From Lepidostoma basale (taxonomy: Eukaryota > Arthropoda > Insecta > Trichoptera > Lepidostomatidae), in the NCBI GenBank assembly GCA_022606425.2, contig JAHDVF020000001.1:868001-932000 (forward strand): a DNA stretch of 64,000 bases. Direction: 5' to 3'. Below are positions 40,515 through 51,015 of this stretch, in pieces. How positions within the stretch are numbered: position 1 is the first letter of the stretch; every line of letters begins with the position of its first letter. The notes beneath the pieces are model-generated. The model ran no database searches, was not told where the DNA came from, and was given only the letters and a program-made list of their open reading frames with translations. Both the position numbers and the translations under genes were made by a program.

Positions 40515-40705
40515 TGGACGGGTGGTGGTCTAGGGGATAGAACGCTTGACTTCTGATCAAGGGAACTTGGGTTCGAACCTGGACACGGCCAGATTCCTTC
40601 TTCGTAATAATGAGCTATTGTCTGCTCACATTGAAGATTGTAAAATAAATTATAATATCATTGATTTAAATCTTTGGTGTTAGTCTTTTTAAAAAAAAAA
40701 ATGTG
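40515..40705 (+). mobile_element. SINE2 (tRNA-derived)
   Basis: A box TGGTCTAGGGG (40,526-40,536) and B box GGTTCGAACCT (40,570-40,580), then GGACACGGCCAGATTCCTTC, GAGCTATTGTCTGCTCACAT, TGAAGATTGTAAA and a poly-A end. A second tRNA-derived SINE, unrelated in body to SINE1. Confidence 0.85.
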
Positions 40706-40784
40706 AGGACAAACTAACAAAGCGACAGCCGTGGCTGGCTGCTTGCGCGACGCCATATGGAGGAACAAATAACATGCTAACCTA

Positions 40785-41135
40785 AAGTAAAGTCAAGATA
40801 TACAAGGCATACGTCAGCCCCATCATGATGTATGGAATAGAGATCAGAGCTGATACCAATAGAACTAAGAACCTTCTTAGAGTAGCAGAAATGCTAACCC
40901 TACGCTCCATCGCAGGCAAAACCCTCAGAGATCGGATCAGAAATGAGACGAAAAGGTCTGTATGTGGTGTTGAGGACATAGTAAGATGGGGAAGAAGCAG
41001 AAGGCGCTTTAGGAGAGACCACGTGGACCGTGGAGAAGTGCAAAAATTGTTAAAGATGAAAACCTAAGCAGCAAGAGACTACCAGGATGGCCGCCAAAAA
41101 GTTGGAGAGATGGCCATACATCATCATCCCAGGAC
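40785..41135 (+). mobile_element. LINE-D fragment
   Basis: VKIYKAYVSPIMMYGIEIRA, TLRSIAGKTLRDRIRNETKR, CGVEDIVRWGRSRRRFRRDH, then a frameshift and LPGWPPKSWRDG. Post-RT region, dead copy. Confidence 0.8.
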
Positions 41136-41139
41136 AACT

Positions 41140-41944
41140 CACCGTCACAAACAGGTCAAACGACCTATAGCTTAGTGTGGTGTCTTATGTGAGTTTTTCT
41201 GTGGTCTCATAAACATACAGAGGAAATATATTTTGATAACTCCTTGATCTATGTAGAATTCATGTGGAAAGCAACTGGAAACATTAAATACCTAAGTGGG
41301 ATCTCAAGAGCCAGCAAAGATATTAGACATTGCTGCAAACCAATCCCTAAGATTGAAACTGTATAAAAAAAATTAATATTCGTTTATGCACTCATTCTTA
41401 TTCAATAACATTTTTAAAGTTAATATTATATTTAATATTATCCATCAACTATACTAGTTATTTATCATAATTACTAACGTCGCGTCGATTGGCTCTTGAA
41501 GAATGTTGATACTTTTCCAAGCTTCTATGTTGATACTTTTCCAAGCTTCTCGATCCTGCGTCATATGCAACCAACAGTCCTTTTCACCCAGCAGCACAAC
41601 AGCTAGAATTGTTTATTTACGCTATCTAGACATTTCTAGAGGTCTTTAGCTTCTCCAGCATTGCATGTGTCCAAATTAGGCGAGGCAACTGGTCTTCGTG
41701 GTTATAAGGGGCTGCTGTTGAATTATACTGATCTCTTGGTTGCTCTAATGCCTCCAAGTTCCCACTATAATACTTTGACTGGACCGCAGGACTATTCTTT
41801 GAATACTTTTTCCAAACCAGTAGTTTTATAGTTGCTATTTTAGAGACATTATCCAAAAATATTGGCTTGATGGTAGTGATATTAATACTTCATATGGAGG
41901 GTGTAATACATAGAACTTTTTTAAATTGTGTATTATATCCAAAA
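41140..41944. other. No gene; small repeats only
   Basis: 41,262-41,345 (TGGAAAGCAACTGG to CATTGCTGCAAACCAAT) recurs at 48,073-48,168 and looks like a LINE remnant. A perfect 24-bp tandem duplication (ATGTTGATACTTTTCCAAGC plus TTCT) spans 41,503-41,550. Confidence 0.5.
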
Positions 41945-42385
41945 AACTCAATACACATTTGATAACATTTTGAAGTTCTTGCTTAGTTGGATTGTTTTAA
42001 GTGCCTAATTCAGTTATTTAAAAGAACGGTGGATACGTAGAATTTAAATTAAATATAAAACAAAAGTCTGGATCGTCCTGCTGACAAGATGTAGGTACAC
42101 CATCTAAAAGAACATTATATGTTTTATTATTTGCATTTTTGATATTTTATTTTATATCATTGTATTTTATATTATTTGTTTTAGATTTTTTGTGGACGTT
42201 GGACTATCGAAATGTGCACGAGAGATGCCTATTGGTGGCGATGAGGCTCGCAACCCATCACACCGCGTCTCCCACAGGGGCGAAAAGAGAAGAATGGAGT
42301 GCCGCATCGGTTAAAGTGTGGCAATCCATTCTTTCAACCTACCCATTCGGAGAGACGGCGTGTTGGTTAGTTTGTTAGTTAGTAA
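41945..42385 (+). mobile_element. Element X, uninterrupted copy
   Basis: Contains AGAACGGTGGATACGTAG, GTCTGGATCGTCCTG, then TATATCATTGTATTTTATAT (the intact site that LINE-B entered at 15,522). The body CGATGAGGCTCGCAACCCAT leads to the LINE-A-type 3' end with GGCGTGTTGG(TTAG)n. Confidence 0.75.
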
Positions 42386-42424
42386 ACAAAATAATTTAAC
42401 AAAAAAAGGTTAAACTGTTAAATT

Positions 42425-42600
42425 AAATTACTTTGTTTCTGTATCACAATTATATTTTATTTTACGCGACAGCTGTTTCATCAACCTATGTTGACATCAT
42501 CAGGTGCTACAATAATATATCAACTGACAAATTTTCTAATTTTGCGGTTCTTGCTGAAAATTAGTAAGGTACCTAAATATTTTAATTAAAAGAACGGTTA
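42425..42600. repeat. Hammerhead unit, single arm
   Basis: The left arm of the ATCGG class (GTATCACAATTATA to TCATCAGGTGCTACAAT) is present. The right arm is replaced by AACTGACAAATTTTC. Confidence 0.55.
42465..42506 (-). ncRNA. Hammerhead ribozyme-like motif, complete core
   Basis: Minus: CTGATGA (42,497-42,503), helix II TCAAC-ATAG-GTTGA, GAAAC (42,475-42,479), ACAGCTGT and GTC. Compared with the 4,605 motif, helix II has changed on both strands but still pairs. Confidence 0.65.
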
Positions 42601-43587
42601 GTTACTATTTATAGGAGAAAATATTATAAGTGGAAAATGTTTAGATATCATAGTGTTTCGGCCAAAACAATGGACTATTTAAAAAAATGGGATAATATTT
42701 TATTTTCTGTTTCTTTAAAAATAATATTGACTGCCACTGATTACAAGCATATTTAAATAATTATGCGTAAGTACAACTGCAACATGCTAAAATCTTTATA
42801 AATATGGACCACACATACATGTTTTTATTTTTTTTATACACGTTTAATTATATGCACACGGAAACCTTAAACAAAACAATCTCTTTCATTAAATGAAATT
42901 TCCGCAATGCATAAGTTCAACACATTGTATATCAATAGTCCGTTTGGCAATATGCAAATTAACCTTACTTTTAACCGGTATGCAAATATTTACACAAGTT
43001 GAATGAAGGTATTATGTAACATAACTTCTATTTATTACACTATTTATTACAAGTTACAAGCTTATTCATAATAAATAGTGATGCCTATCTCACTCATTCC
43101 ATTATAAAGAGTAATGCTTTGTTATCACGAACAGAGCGGGTACCAGAACGTTAAATCTTAGTATAATGTTGCCAGTTTAGAAGAAATTTAATTTAATTTG
43201 TAAATCACGGTTTCGTAAGCGGTCACGCGATTTTTCTATCTTTGCAAATATTTCACATTCTCCGGTTTGGGCGTATGGAAGAGTGTTAGAAATACGTTCT
43301 CACCATTAACTGGTAGCGTGAAAGAATTTGTGGAGATTCCTCTACCAGTTGTTATAACGTTGTCTCATGTACACCCCTAATCGTTCATCACGCGTCAAAT
43401 CTGAGACAAAGGTGAGCGAGATTATGAAATTTCGATGGTATTTCTACTCCACGAAAAAGCTAATTTTGGGCACGCGAGGGAAAATTCGTGGAGTGGAAAT
43501 ACCATTCAAAAATCTAGTATTTAATGTTGAATTAATGTTGTATTTTGATGAATGATGTAAAATTCCATGTTAAACAGTTAATACGGA
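42601..43587. other. No gene recognised
   Basis: AT-rich. The ORF at 43367-43555 (62 codons) shows no motif. Inverted copies GGTATTTCTACTCCACG and CGTGGAGTGGAAATACC at 43,437-43,505 form a long stem. Confidence 0.35.
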
Positions 43588-43668
43588 TGACTTGGACTTG
43601 GACTTGGATCTTCTGGCTTACAAAGGTTCAGCTCTAATGACTTTTCCTCTTACGTCTGTAGAAATATA
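43588..43668 (-). mobile_element. Jockey-like tail remnant
   Basis: (GGACTT)n followed by GATCTTCTGGCTTACAAAGG, the antisense of the Jockey 3' end with its AAGTCC repeats. Confidence 0.7.
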
Positions 43669-43796
43669 TATGTCATACGACCTAAACTAAGAGGAAGAAG
43701 AAGAAGAAGAAAATATTTTTTTCTAACATACTAAATATCAAATCTGACTACATGAATTTAGAATATTTTTTAATATGTATGCAATTGTTTATATTT

Positions 43797-43834
43797 GCAC
43801 TGATGAAGGGTTTCTCTGTCCCGAAATATGTTTT
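43797..43834 (+). ncRNA. Hammerhead ribozyme-like motif
   Basis: CTGATGA (43,800-43,806), helix II GGG/CCC with a 10-base loop, GAAA (43,823-43,826), then TATGTT. C15.2 is T, weakening helix III. Flanked by a poly-T run and by TTGTGTCAAAAAGTTAAAAA, related to the 12.7 kb class. Confidence 0.5.
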
Positions 43835-43910
43835 TTTTTTTCAATAAAATGTTGTGTCAAAAAGTTAAAAACACTTTTTTTTACTTTGCATACAAACACA
43901 TTTTTAAACA

Positions 43911-44525
43911 ATGAGGTTACTGTTGACTAGTATTCCTTATGGCTCACCTCTTTTTCGTGCTTTAATAAATTCCTTTGTCATCTCACGTGTCGACTACTGC
44001 AACTCACTATATGCCGGACAACCCAAGAAGCAACTGGATAGACTGCAATCCATAATGAATGCTGCAGCAAGATTGAATTTTGGTGCATCAAAATTCACCC
44101 ATATAAACTCAATGCTTTATCGACTTCACTGCCTAAGGTTACCTGAGCGAATCGATTATAAACTGTGTCTACTTGTTCACAAGGCCTTACATTGACGAGC
44201 GCCCCACTACCTCACAGAACTTTGCAAGCGGATAGATTTAAACCCTCGGCAGTCAACTCTACGATCCTCGAAGGAAGAAGCAACACACAAACTTCTCGTC
44301 CCGCGGCGCCAAGGAGCTTAAAACTTCGCAGATCGCGCTTTTGGCATCGCGGGACCGACGCGACGGCGTGGAACAGCTGCCCTATAATATCCGCAATCAA
44401 GATGACGAAGGAGTGTTCAGAAGCTCTCTTAAAACTTTTCTTTTAAAGAGAAGCTTTCCGGACGTTGAGCGCCTTTGAAGTGAATCTCTCACAAAAATGG
44501 CGCTATACAAATCATCATCATAATT
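43911..44525 (+). mobile_element. CR1/L2-like LINE, 3' end of RT to tail
   Basis: RALINSFVISRVDYCNSLYA, QLDRLQSIMNAAARLNFG, LPERIDYKLCLLVHKALH, then after frameshifts LNPRQSTLRS and the tail. The 3' stem AGCGCC (44,469)..GGCGCT (44,503) precedes TACAAATCATCATCATAATT. Best CR1-like copy in the window. Confidence 0.85.
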
Positions 44526-44980
44526 AGACCATACTACAATGTGATTGCGTCCCAAATATCAAACGATTCCATTTTCAAAATATTAAAACGCGATACGGGG
44601 TTTGTTAAAAACGGATTTATTTTCACAGGGGAATGAAATATCTATATCGGGACGCTCTTCTAATCCTTCAACGAGATAGTTAATCATTCGTTCAGTTTTG
44701 TTTTAGTTATTCCAACTAGGAATCGCGTTTCAACGCCCGCGTGTCAAACAACTGGAATAATATACAAGTCTATTACTAACTGACAGTAAGGTATTTACGA
44801 CCAAATTTTGGGATACCGTAATCTTATAAAGTAACATACACTATTAAATAAACGAATAAGTATGCAATATTAATAGGTAACACAATGGTAAATTATATCG
44901 TTGATAAATTGGCAAAATAATAACAATAATAAATACATATGGAACGAACGAATGACAGAAAAAAATAAATAAAAAGGGAA
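44526..44980. other. No gene seen
   Basis: Unassigned AT-rich sequence. Confidence 0.35.
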
Positions 44981-44982
44981 TG

Positions 44983-45300
44983 CTTGGGGCCAACTCTCTG
45001 CAGCTTCGAAGAGGTGGGCATCTCATAACCCATTTCTTTAGATTACTCAGGGGATATTTCGAGAACTCGGCCGTGCTGGAGGGTGTTCGGCTTTTTGTCC
45101 CTGATAGATATCTCCGACAGCGAGAGCTTAGATTGTTTTACCTTCCGGCCGCCAGAACCACTGGTGACACCGGTGGGAAGAGCAATTAATCTGCTAAATG
45201 CGATCTACTCGGAGATCGACGTCTATCATATTAGTGAAAGTACGTTCAGGAGGCAAATACTCTTAATTCTGGAGAGTATTCTATCTTCCTAATGTCGAAC
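44983..45300 (+). mobile_element. LINE-J C-terminal fragment
   Basis: LGANSLQLRRGGHLITHFFR, LLRGYFENSAVLEG, LFVPDRYLRQRELRLFYLPA, then a frameshift into INLLNAIYSEIDVYHISEST, FRRQILLILE. This is the region after the RT in R1/Jockey-like LINEs. Confidence 0.75.
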
Positions 45301-45885
45301 CATCTTAGCCACACTGTTCTATTCTGACATAAGTCTCGCTTCTTCTCCACATTCATACACCGTGACACGCACGCTCGTCGATTGTTCCTAATAATAATAA
45401 TGGCGCTATACAAATTAGTTTAATAATAATAATTAAACTAATTTGTATAGCGCCGTTTTCGTGAAAAGCTCACCTCAAGGGCGCTTTTACAATGTTTTTA
45501 GTTATGAAAGCTGCATCGTTGTGTACATTTTATACGATATTTTGAAAAGGTGGGTTTAAGGTGATATTTAAAATCTGTCAGATAGTCAATGCATCTGTGC
45601 CGTGCAGGAAGCATATTCCAGGCGGACGGACCTGCCACAGCGAATGTCCGATCTCCGAAATTTGTCCGGGGGTTGCGCTTTGGCTCAACTAATCTGCCTA
45701 TTGCTATGGAGTTTGCTGATCGAAGCGTAGATTGCCGCAAGTTAGGCCTATCAGTAATACAAAGTTCAGATATATACTATCCTACTTCGAAGATGGATAC
45801 CTTTCAGTAATTGATTAATTTGGTCATGCCATGTCTTCCTTGGCCTTCCTCGGCTTCTTTTTCCATTCACACTACTTGTGGTGAT
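45296..45885 (-). mobile_element. LINE-A split by a CR1 element
   Basis: LINE-A antisense segments 45,296-45,392 and 45,810-45,885 flank a CR1 copy. About 20 bp of LINE-A expected between them is missing, so the insertion came with a small deletion. Confidence 0.65.
45395..45805 (-). mobile_element. CR1/L2-like fragment with inverted tail
   Basis: Minus peptide RQSTLRSANSIAIGRLVEPK, TNFGDRTFAVAGPSAWNMLP. The 3' stem region at 45,434-45,484 is preceded by an inverted copy of the tail (45,402-45,422), a 21-bp perfect hairpin. Confidence 0.8.
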
Positions 45886-46615
45886 TCTTGAAATTTAAAT
45901 TGATTTTTTTAACCATATAACATGTTACCAGGCAACGGTAGATTTTTTAAAAATATAGGTTAAAAAAACCCATTCAGTTAAAACAAAATCAAGAACAAGC
46001 ATATTGGACAAAATGTACAGTAAATTCTCTAGCACAAAAGCACCCGCAAAATGTGTTAAAGTGTTATTAAATAATCTGTGAAAACGATATGATGTTAATA
46101 GTGACCTAACGAAGATACATAAAGTTTTGAAACCGGTTAATAGTAGCTTTAAAAACATTGGTTAAAATGCGCTAGAAAATTATGAGTAATGGAAACTTTT
46201 ACTATTCGTTGTTTAGACTATTGATCTTATGTAAGATATCCCTATTATTGGATCAATTACAAAGAGACAATTCCAACACGAACACACACAAGCCGTCATC
46301 TGGCGACGATCTCGCCCACAAGATGGCGTCTCCTTTGTGTGGAGCTATTCCCGTCCGCCACTCCGGCTGGTGTTTCGGTGTAAATATTTTCAAAAGCGAA
46401 TGTGAAATGGGTGACATAATTACCACGGGGCTGAATGACGAATGTCAGTGGTCGCTCGATAATTTAGTGCCGAAATGCCGGGAATTCGAATGGCGCGAAA
46501 TGAAAATTATTGTCTATTATTAGCAATACATTCCTATCAGATTCATATGCATAGGTGAACTATTAACATCTCAGTTGCACTTTAGTTTTTATATATTATA
46601 TAGGGAAAATACTCA
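45886..46615. other. Unassigned; one 113-codon ORF
   Basis: The ORF at 46182-46523 (plus) covers a GC-richer stretch and is not similar to any repeat in the window. It has 5 Cys but no motif I know. It is the best candidate here for single-copy or exonic sequence, though weak. Confidence 0.25.
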
Positions 46616-46935
46616 GCACGAGTCTTCAAGATAAAATATGAAATAAAGAAACTAGACGCCGGACCAGAGACACTAAGAACAGTAGCAGGCAAGACACTGA
46701 GAGATTCTGCAAGGATCGCCAGAATAAGATAAATATGTAAGGTTTAGGATATTATAAGATAGATTAGACAGCGAAGAAGGAACTAGTGCGGTCATGTCCA
46801 AAGAATGGACACCACCAGACTCCCTTATATTTCACTACAAAATCAGCCTCGTGGAAGACCTCCTAAAAGATGAAAGGACAGCTGGGAATCTACCTCACAG
46901 AAAGAGCAACCCTCTGGAGAACAGACCGCATAGGA
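46616..46935 (+). mobile_element. LINE-D fragment
   Basis: TLRTVAGKTLRDS.RIARIR-like block, CGHVQRMDTTRLPYISLQNQ, PRGRPPKR, KDSWESTSQKEQ, with stops. Continues into LINE-E. Confidence 0.7.
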
Positions 46936-46939
46936 CAGA

Positions 46940-47290
46940 CGACAGAGGAAACACGAAAGAGCCATGCTTACACTTAAGGCTCTCAGAGCGGATAAGAAAT
47001 ACTGAAATACGTAGAAGATCGGGAGTAACAGATGTCGTCGCAAGGGTAGCGAAGCTTAAATGGTCATTTGAGGGACATGTTGCCAGATTGGTAGACGATA
47101 GATGGACCAGAAGGGCGGTAGAGTGGAGACCCCGCGAAGACAAACGAAACAGAGGGAGACCCCCCACACGATGGTCCGATGACATTAAAAGAATTGCTTG
47201 TGATTGGATGCAAAAGGCACAAGACAGAGATACGTGGAGAAGTATGAGGGAGGCCTATGTCCAGCAGTGGAAGACAACGGCTGTCTAAGT
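46940..47290 (+). mobile_element. LINE-E 3' end
   Basis: LRLSERIRNTEIRRRSGVTD, VVARVAKLKWSFEGHVARLV, VEWRPREDKRNRGRPPTRWS, DDIKRIACDWMQKAQDRDTW, REAYVQQWKTTAV then stop. The final 115 or so codons are open. Tail AATTAAGTAAGTAAG. Confidence 0.85.
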
Positions 47291-47392
47291 AATTAAGTAA
47301 GTAAGTAATCACACTGTAATCGCCGATATTCGAACCTGGGACCTTCGGTGTGGCAGTCATAGCTCTGGCCACTCTGCCACGAAGGCCGTTAA
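47291..47392 (-). mobile_element. SINE1 head
   Basis: Minus: A box TGGCAGAGTGGCC, B box GGTTCGAATATCG. Stops after GTGTGATT, joined to the LINE-E tail. Confidence 0.75.
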
Positions 47393-47394
47393 AA

Positions 47395-47867
47395 GTGTAT
47401 GAGATCGTAAATGTTTTAATATAAATATTTTCAGTGCGGTAAGCTAACGGAAATCCTGTTTTAGTATGTTTCTCACAATAATGTGAGAAAAGAATGGGTA
47501 AATTGTGAAAACAGACATTCAAGAGGATTTATGTATAATTTCCAATACCAGTCAAGGCTGAGCCGAGCGAACAAGAAACATTTTTCATTCCTTTGTTTCA
47601 ACTTTCGATCTATTTCCGTTTCCTGGTATGTTCACATAATATACATACATATCTCTTCCGGCTTTGTACTGTACCGCCGCAGTGTTAGATCTTTACACTA
47701 ACATGACAGACGTATTCATTCTGTTTTCTAAGACTTCTTTCTTTCAAACGCAAATAATAATCTGTATGTAATATAATTCTTAACGGCTTTATGTTTTGTG
47801 TTATCGATTGATATAGAGACTGAAAACGAAAAATTAAAAAAAAGTCTTCTTCTTCGTCTCAATGGGA
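47395..47867. other. No gene seen
   Basis: Unassigned. Confidence 0.35.
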
Positions 47868-47904
47868 AGCTACGTAACTAACTAACTAACTAACGATCAC
47901 GGGG

Positions 47905-48075
47905 AGATAGCGATGGCAGTGTGATTATCGCACTGTCTTTGATCTGGTGTAGAATTCACATGACGATAAAATGGCTATAGATCAGCTACCTATCACACAG
48001 GTCAAGAGAATCAGTAACTAAATAAAGATATGCAGTAATTGGGTTCTAATTGTAACTTGTTGTATTTAAAAATGT
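47905..48075 (+). mobile_element. SINE1 without head
   Basis: Body from GATGGCAGTGTGATTATCGC to GCAGTAATTGGGTTC. A LINE-A (GTTA)n tail and hairpin piece (47,876-47,903, minus) replaces the tRNA-like head. Confidence 0.75.
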
Positions 48076-48235
48076 GGAAAGCAACAAGAAAACTACCATA
48101 TTAAATAGGCCTATGAGGCATCCTAAGAATCAGCAAAGATATCAATATATTATACTTTGCTGCAAACCAATAAAAATAAATCGCTTTGGATATGTTCGAC
48201 AACACTTAAAACTAATTTTTGCACCAAATGAGGTC

Positions 48236-48330
48236 ATTTGAAAACCTAGGTTTTGAGTCTCGATCTAAACTCTGACTGGTTCTCAATGCACTTGAGGTAT
48301 GTATAAAGATTGTTCCAGACAGATTGGTGG
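48236..48330 (-). mobile_element. CR1/L2-like remnant
   Basis: TTTTGAGTCTCGATCTAAAC is shared with 10,468 and AAGATTGTTCCAGACAG with 19,891. Confidence 0.6.
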
Positions 48331-48385
48331 GTTATACAATCTTTTATCTCAACCTCAACATTTCAGCGTAAATAATCTACTTTAT

Positions 48386-48800
48386 GTCAGGAAAGAACAG
48401 TGTGGCCGTCCATTCTTTAAGAATGGACTGCAACACAGTTCTGTCCTGACATACTTCTCTCGATTTCTCTACATTCATACATCTTGTCATGCACGCACGT
48501 CGATTTCTCCGACTCCTTACGTGACCGACATTTTTATTTGATTGATTTGATCGTGCCACGTTTTCCTCGGCCTTCCTCTATTTCTAGCTCCGTTCATGTC
48601 GTTAACTTACTTACCGTTTACCTTTTAAACCTTCTTTACCATTCTGTCTTATCTTATTCTCTCCATGTTATTCTCTCCATGAAACCTTCTTTACCATCCT
48701 GTCTTCTCTTATTCTCTCCATGTGTCCGAAGTCCGAATTCCATGTGTCTGAATAATTCGATGTATGAATGTGGAGGAAGTTAGGCAGGTGTATCAGAAAT
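48386..48800 (-). mobile_element. LINE-A with inverted 3' piece
   Basis: 48,386-48,418 (plus, GTCAGGAAAGAACAGTGTGG) is the inverse of 48,419-48,450 (minus), a palindrome with almost no spacer. The minus copy continues to about 48,740. A short plus piece (48,758-48,800) follows. The MVKKV segment is partly duplicated at 48,629-48,720. Confidence 0.7.
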
Positions 48801-48824
48801 AAATTAAAATATAAACGTGATTGT

Positions 48825-49045
48825 TTAATCGGTTTTACAGAGATTATTTTATTTATATATTGTATAAAAATAAAAATATTAAAAAAATGTTTCGCTTTAT
48901 GAGGGCATTTGGCGATTCGGTTAAGTTTGTGACTGCTCACACGAGACGAAACAAATTTGTAATAAGTATTCATATTTTTATGTGTAAATAAAAAAATCTC
49001 TGTGAAACTGATAAAATTATAATTTATAATGGAGTTTTACAACCA
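48825..49045. repeat. PLE-type palindromic unit, decayed
   Basis: Arms GGTTTTACAGAGATTATTTT and AAAAAATCTCTGTGAAACTG flank ATGTTTCGCTTTATGAGGGCA and ACGAAACAAATTTG. The hammerhead core is not recognisable. The ATAATGGAGTTTTAC flank matches other units. Confidence 0.45.
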
Positions 49046-49062
49046 TCAATCATCAATCAGTT

Positions 49063-49142
49063 GTGTCAGGATAGTGTGGCGGTCCATTTGCTCTGCCTAT
49101 CCTTCGAGAAAACGGCGTGATGGTGTATTTGTTTGTTTGTTT
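49063..49142 (+). mobile_element. LINE-A 3' end with (GTTT)n tail
   Basis: GTCAGGATAGTGTGGCGGTC to GGCGTGATGG then TGTATTTGTTTGTTTGTTT. Confidence 0.7.
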
Positions 49143-49649
49143 ATACAATATACTCGAGCATTAAAATCGACACGAAGATTTCATCTCACGACTTTACCCT
49201 TCGTAAGACAATGAAGAACCCTCCGAAATATGTCAGGGAGATTGACTATTCAGTTTCTAACCACTTTGTAACGGAATGTCCCTTCATTAAGACCCTGAAT
49301 TATTCTTTGCATATTGTTACGGTGACTTTAATGTATTCAGTGGAATTAAAATAAACACGTACGCTAATTAGTTAATTAGTAAAGAAAGAAAACATATACT
49401 TCTATAGCCATTTGCTCTCCCATAAAATGCTCCCAAAGGCGGTTTTATAATCCTTTAAGTGGTAAAACAATCTTAAAGGGTAATGGGCTAGGCGAATTCC
49501 ATATTATATGATCTCATTAAAACGAGAGACAAAAGAGTATCCAGGGAAATATGAAACGATTGGAAATATTTTTATGTACAATTGCTTACGAGTGTTTCAA
49601 AGACAATACATTTTTTTAACTGAAATCTCTTGATGGAACGTCATTTCAG
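49143..49649. other. No gene seen
   Basis: Unassigned AT-rich sequence; 49,618-49,648 recalls 24,903. Confidence 0.35.
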
Positions 49650-50390
49650 ACTCTAGGTTCTCAAAGTGGGCGATAACGCCCCCTTGTGGGCATTTGAGAC
49701 TTTCTTGGACTTGGATCTTCTGGCTTACAGAGGTTCAGCTCATGTGGCTATTCCTCTTACGTCTGATGGGAACATTGTTGGAAGGTGATTTGGTGGATTG
49801 TTAGTTTATTCGGGGGCATGATTTGTGTGGTCCGGAGTGTTCCTCTGAAGGAGAATCGATTTTGGGCGCTTGGGGCGGCTGGAAGTGTTTGGGTCGTAAT
49901 TTGAGAGGTATTTTATTGTGGGGTTGGGATGTAAAGGGAGTCCTTTGTAAAAACGTTCGGCAAGTTTCAGAATGAATTCATCTCTCATCGGGATTCCCGA
50001 TTCTAGGTGCAGTTGTGTAATCCTGGTCCATGAAGGGGCACCAAGCGATAAACGGATAGGCTTATTTTGCAGGATTTGGAGTTTTAATATGTGACTCGAA
50101 GCTGCATAGCCCCAGATTGGAGCTGCATAAGTGAAGATCGGCCTTATAGTGAAGAGTGGGCAGTAGAAAACCAAGAAAAAATAGAGAGTCTAAAAAGACA
50201 AGAAAAAACACGCTAATCACGTAGGTACTAATAAAGCAAATTTAACTTAAATATTGGTTTATTTTGTTACTGTGTGTATTGTAATCATTTTCTTATATTT
50301 CAAATAACTTTTATGGGAGGGGGCGTTAAACGTTTATTTTTATTGTAAAGGGGGCGGTGGCCCAGAAAAAATTGGAAACCTATGTTTAGA
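49650..50390. mobile_element. hAT-like MITE split by Jockey-like LINE
   Basis: Left end CTAGGTTCTCAAAGTGGGCG, GCCCCCTTGTGGGC and right end (complement) ATAGGTTTCCAATTTTTTC, TGGGCCACCGCCCCC. The middle is occupied by the LINE at 49,703-50,180. Confidence 0.5.
49703..50180 (-). mobile_element. Jockey-like LINE fragment
   Basis: Minus peptide RPIFTYAAPIWGYAASSHIL, KLQILQNKPIRLSLGAPSWT, LHLESGIPMRDEFILKLAER, FYKGLPLHPNPTIKYLSNYD, KRPKSILLQRNTPDHTNHAP. This is the Jockey-type RT C-terminal region. The tail is TCCAAG. Confidence 0.85.
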
Positions 50391-50454
50391 CACTTATGAA
50401 TGGAATTAAAGTATGAAAGTAAAATAATGACGGTAAAAATAGATGTTGTGTGTT

Positions 50455-51015
50455 ATGTCTACTCGTATATATGATAGAGTGCCAAATGCAGATGAAAAAA
50501 AAGAAATACAGTGCGAATAAAATCGTAACAAAATAATTAAATGTTCATTTAGATGATTTGGATACATGGAAATAATTAAAAATTAGTGGTTAAGAAAGCA
50601 TGCGTTAATAATGTGAATGCAGCAAGAAATAGGGGAAGACAGAGGAAAACGTGACATGTTCAAATCAATTAAATTTTATTAACTCTTAAATTATAAAACG
50701 CAGTTTATGGTGTCATAATTTTACTCGTTTTATTTTTCGCGGCAGCTGTTTCGTCAACCTGTGTTGACATAACAGCATTTTATAATTTAACAGTTAATAA
50801 TGTATATAATAATGTATCGGCCAAAACTATGAACTATTTAATTATTTTTTTTAAATCGGCCAAGTGAAATGTCGGAAAAGGGGACGTGCGTGCATGCCAC
50901 GATGTATAAATATTGATAAAGCGATTGAGTATATCAGGAAATAAGAGTATGACCGTTTTTCCTTTCTGCCTACCCATCGGAGAAATGGCGTGATGGTTAT
51001 TTGGTTAGGTAGTTG
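50455..51015 (+). mobile_element. LINE-A split by a hammerhead unit
   Basis: LINE-A 50,455-50,690 and 50,858-51,015 are decayed but collinear, ending GGCGTGATGG(TTAT). A hammerhead arm lies between them, so here the PLE unit is the younger insertion. Confidence 0.65.
50690..50857 (-). repeat. Hammerhead unit, truncated
   Basis: Minus: helix II TGTCAACACAGGTTGAC, GAAAC, AGCTGCC. The CTGATGA is replaced by GCTGTTA, so no ribozyme remains. Flanks share ATTATAAAACGC/GCATTTTATAATTT. Confidence 0.5.
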
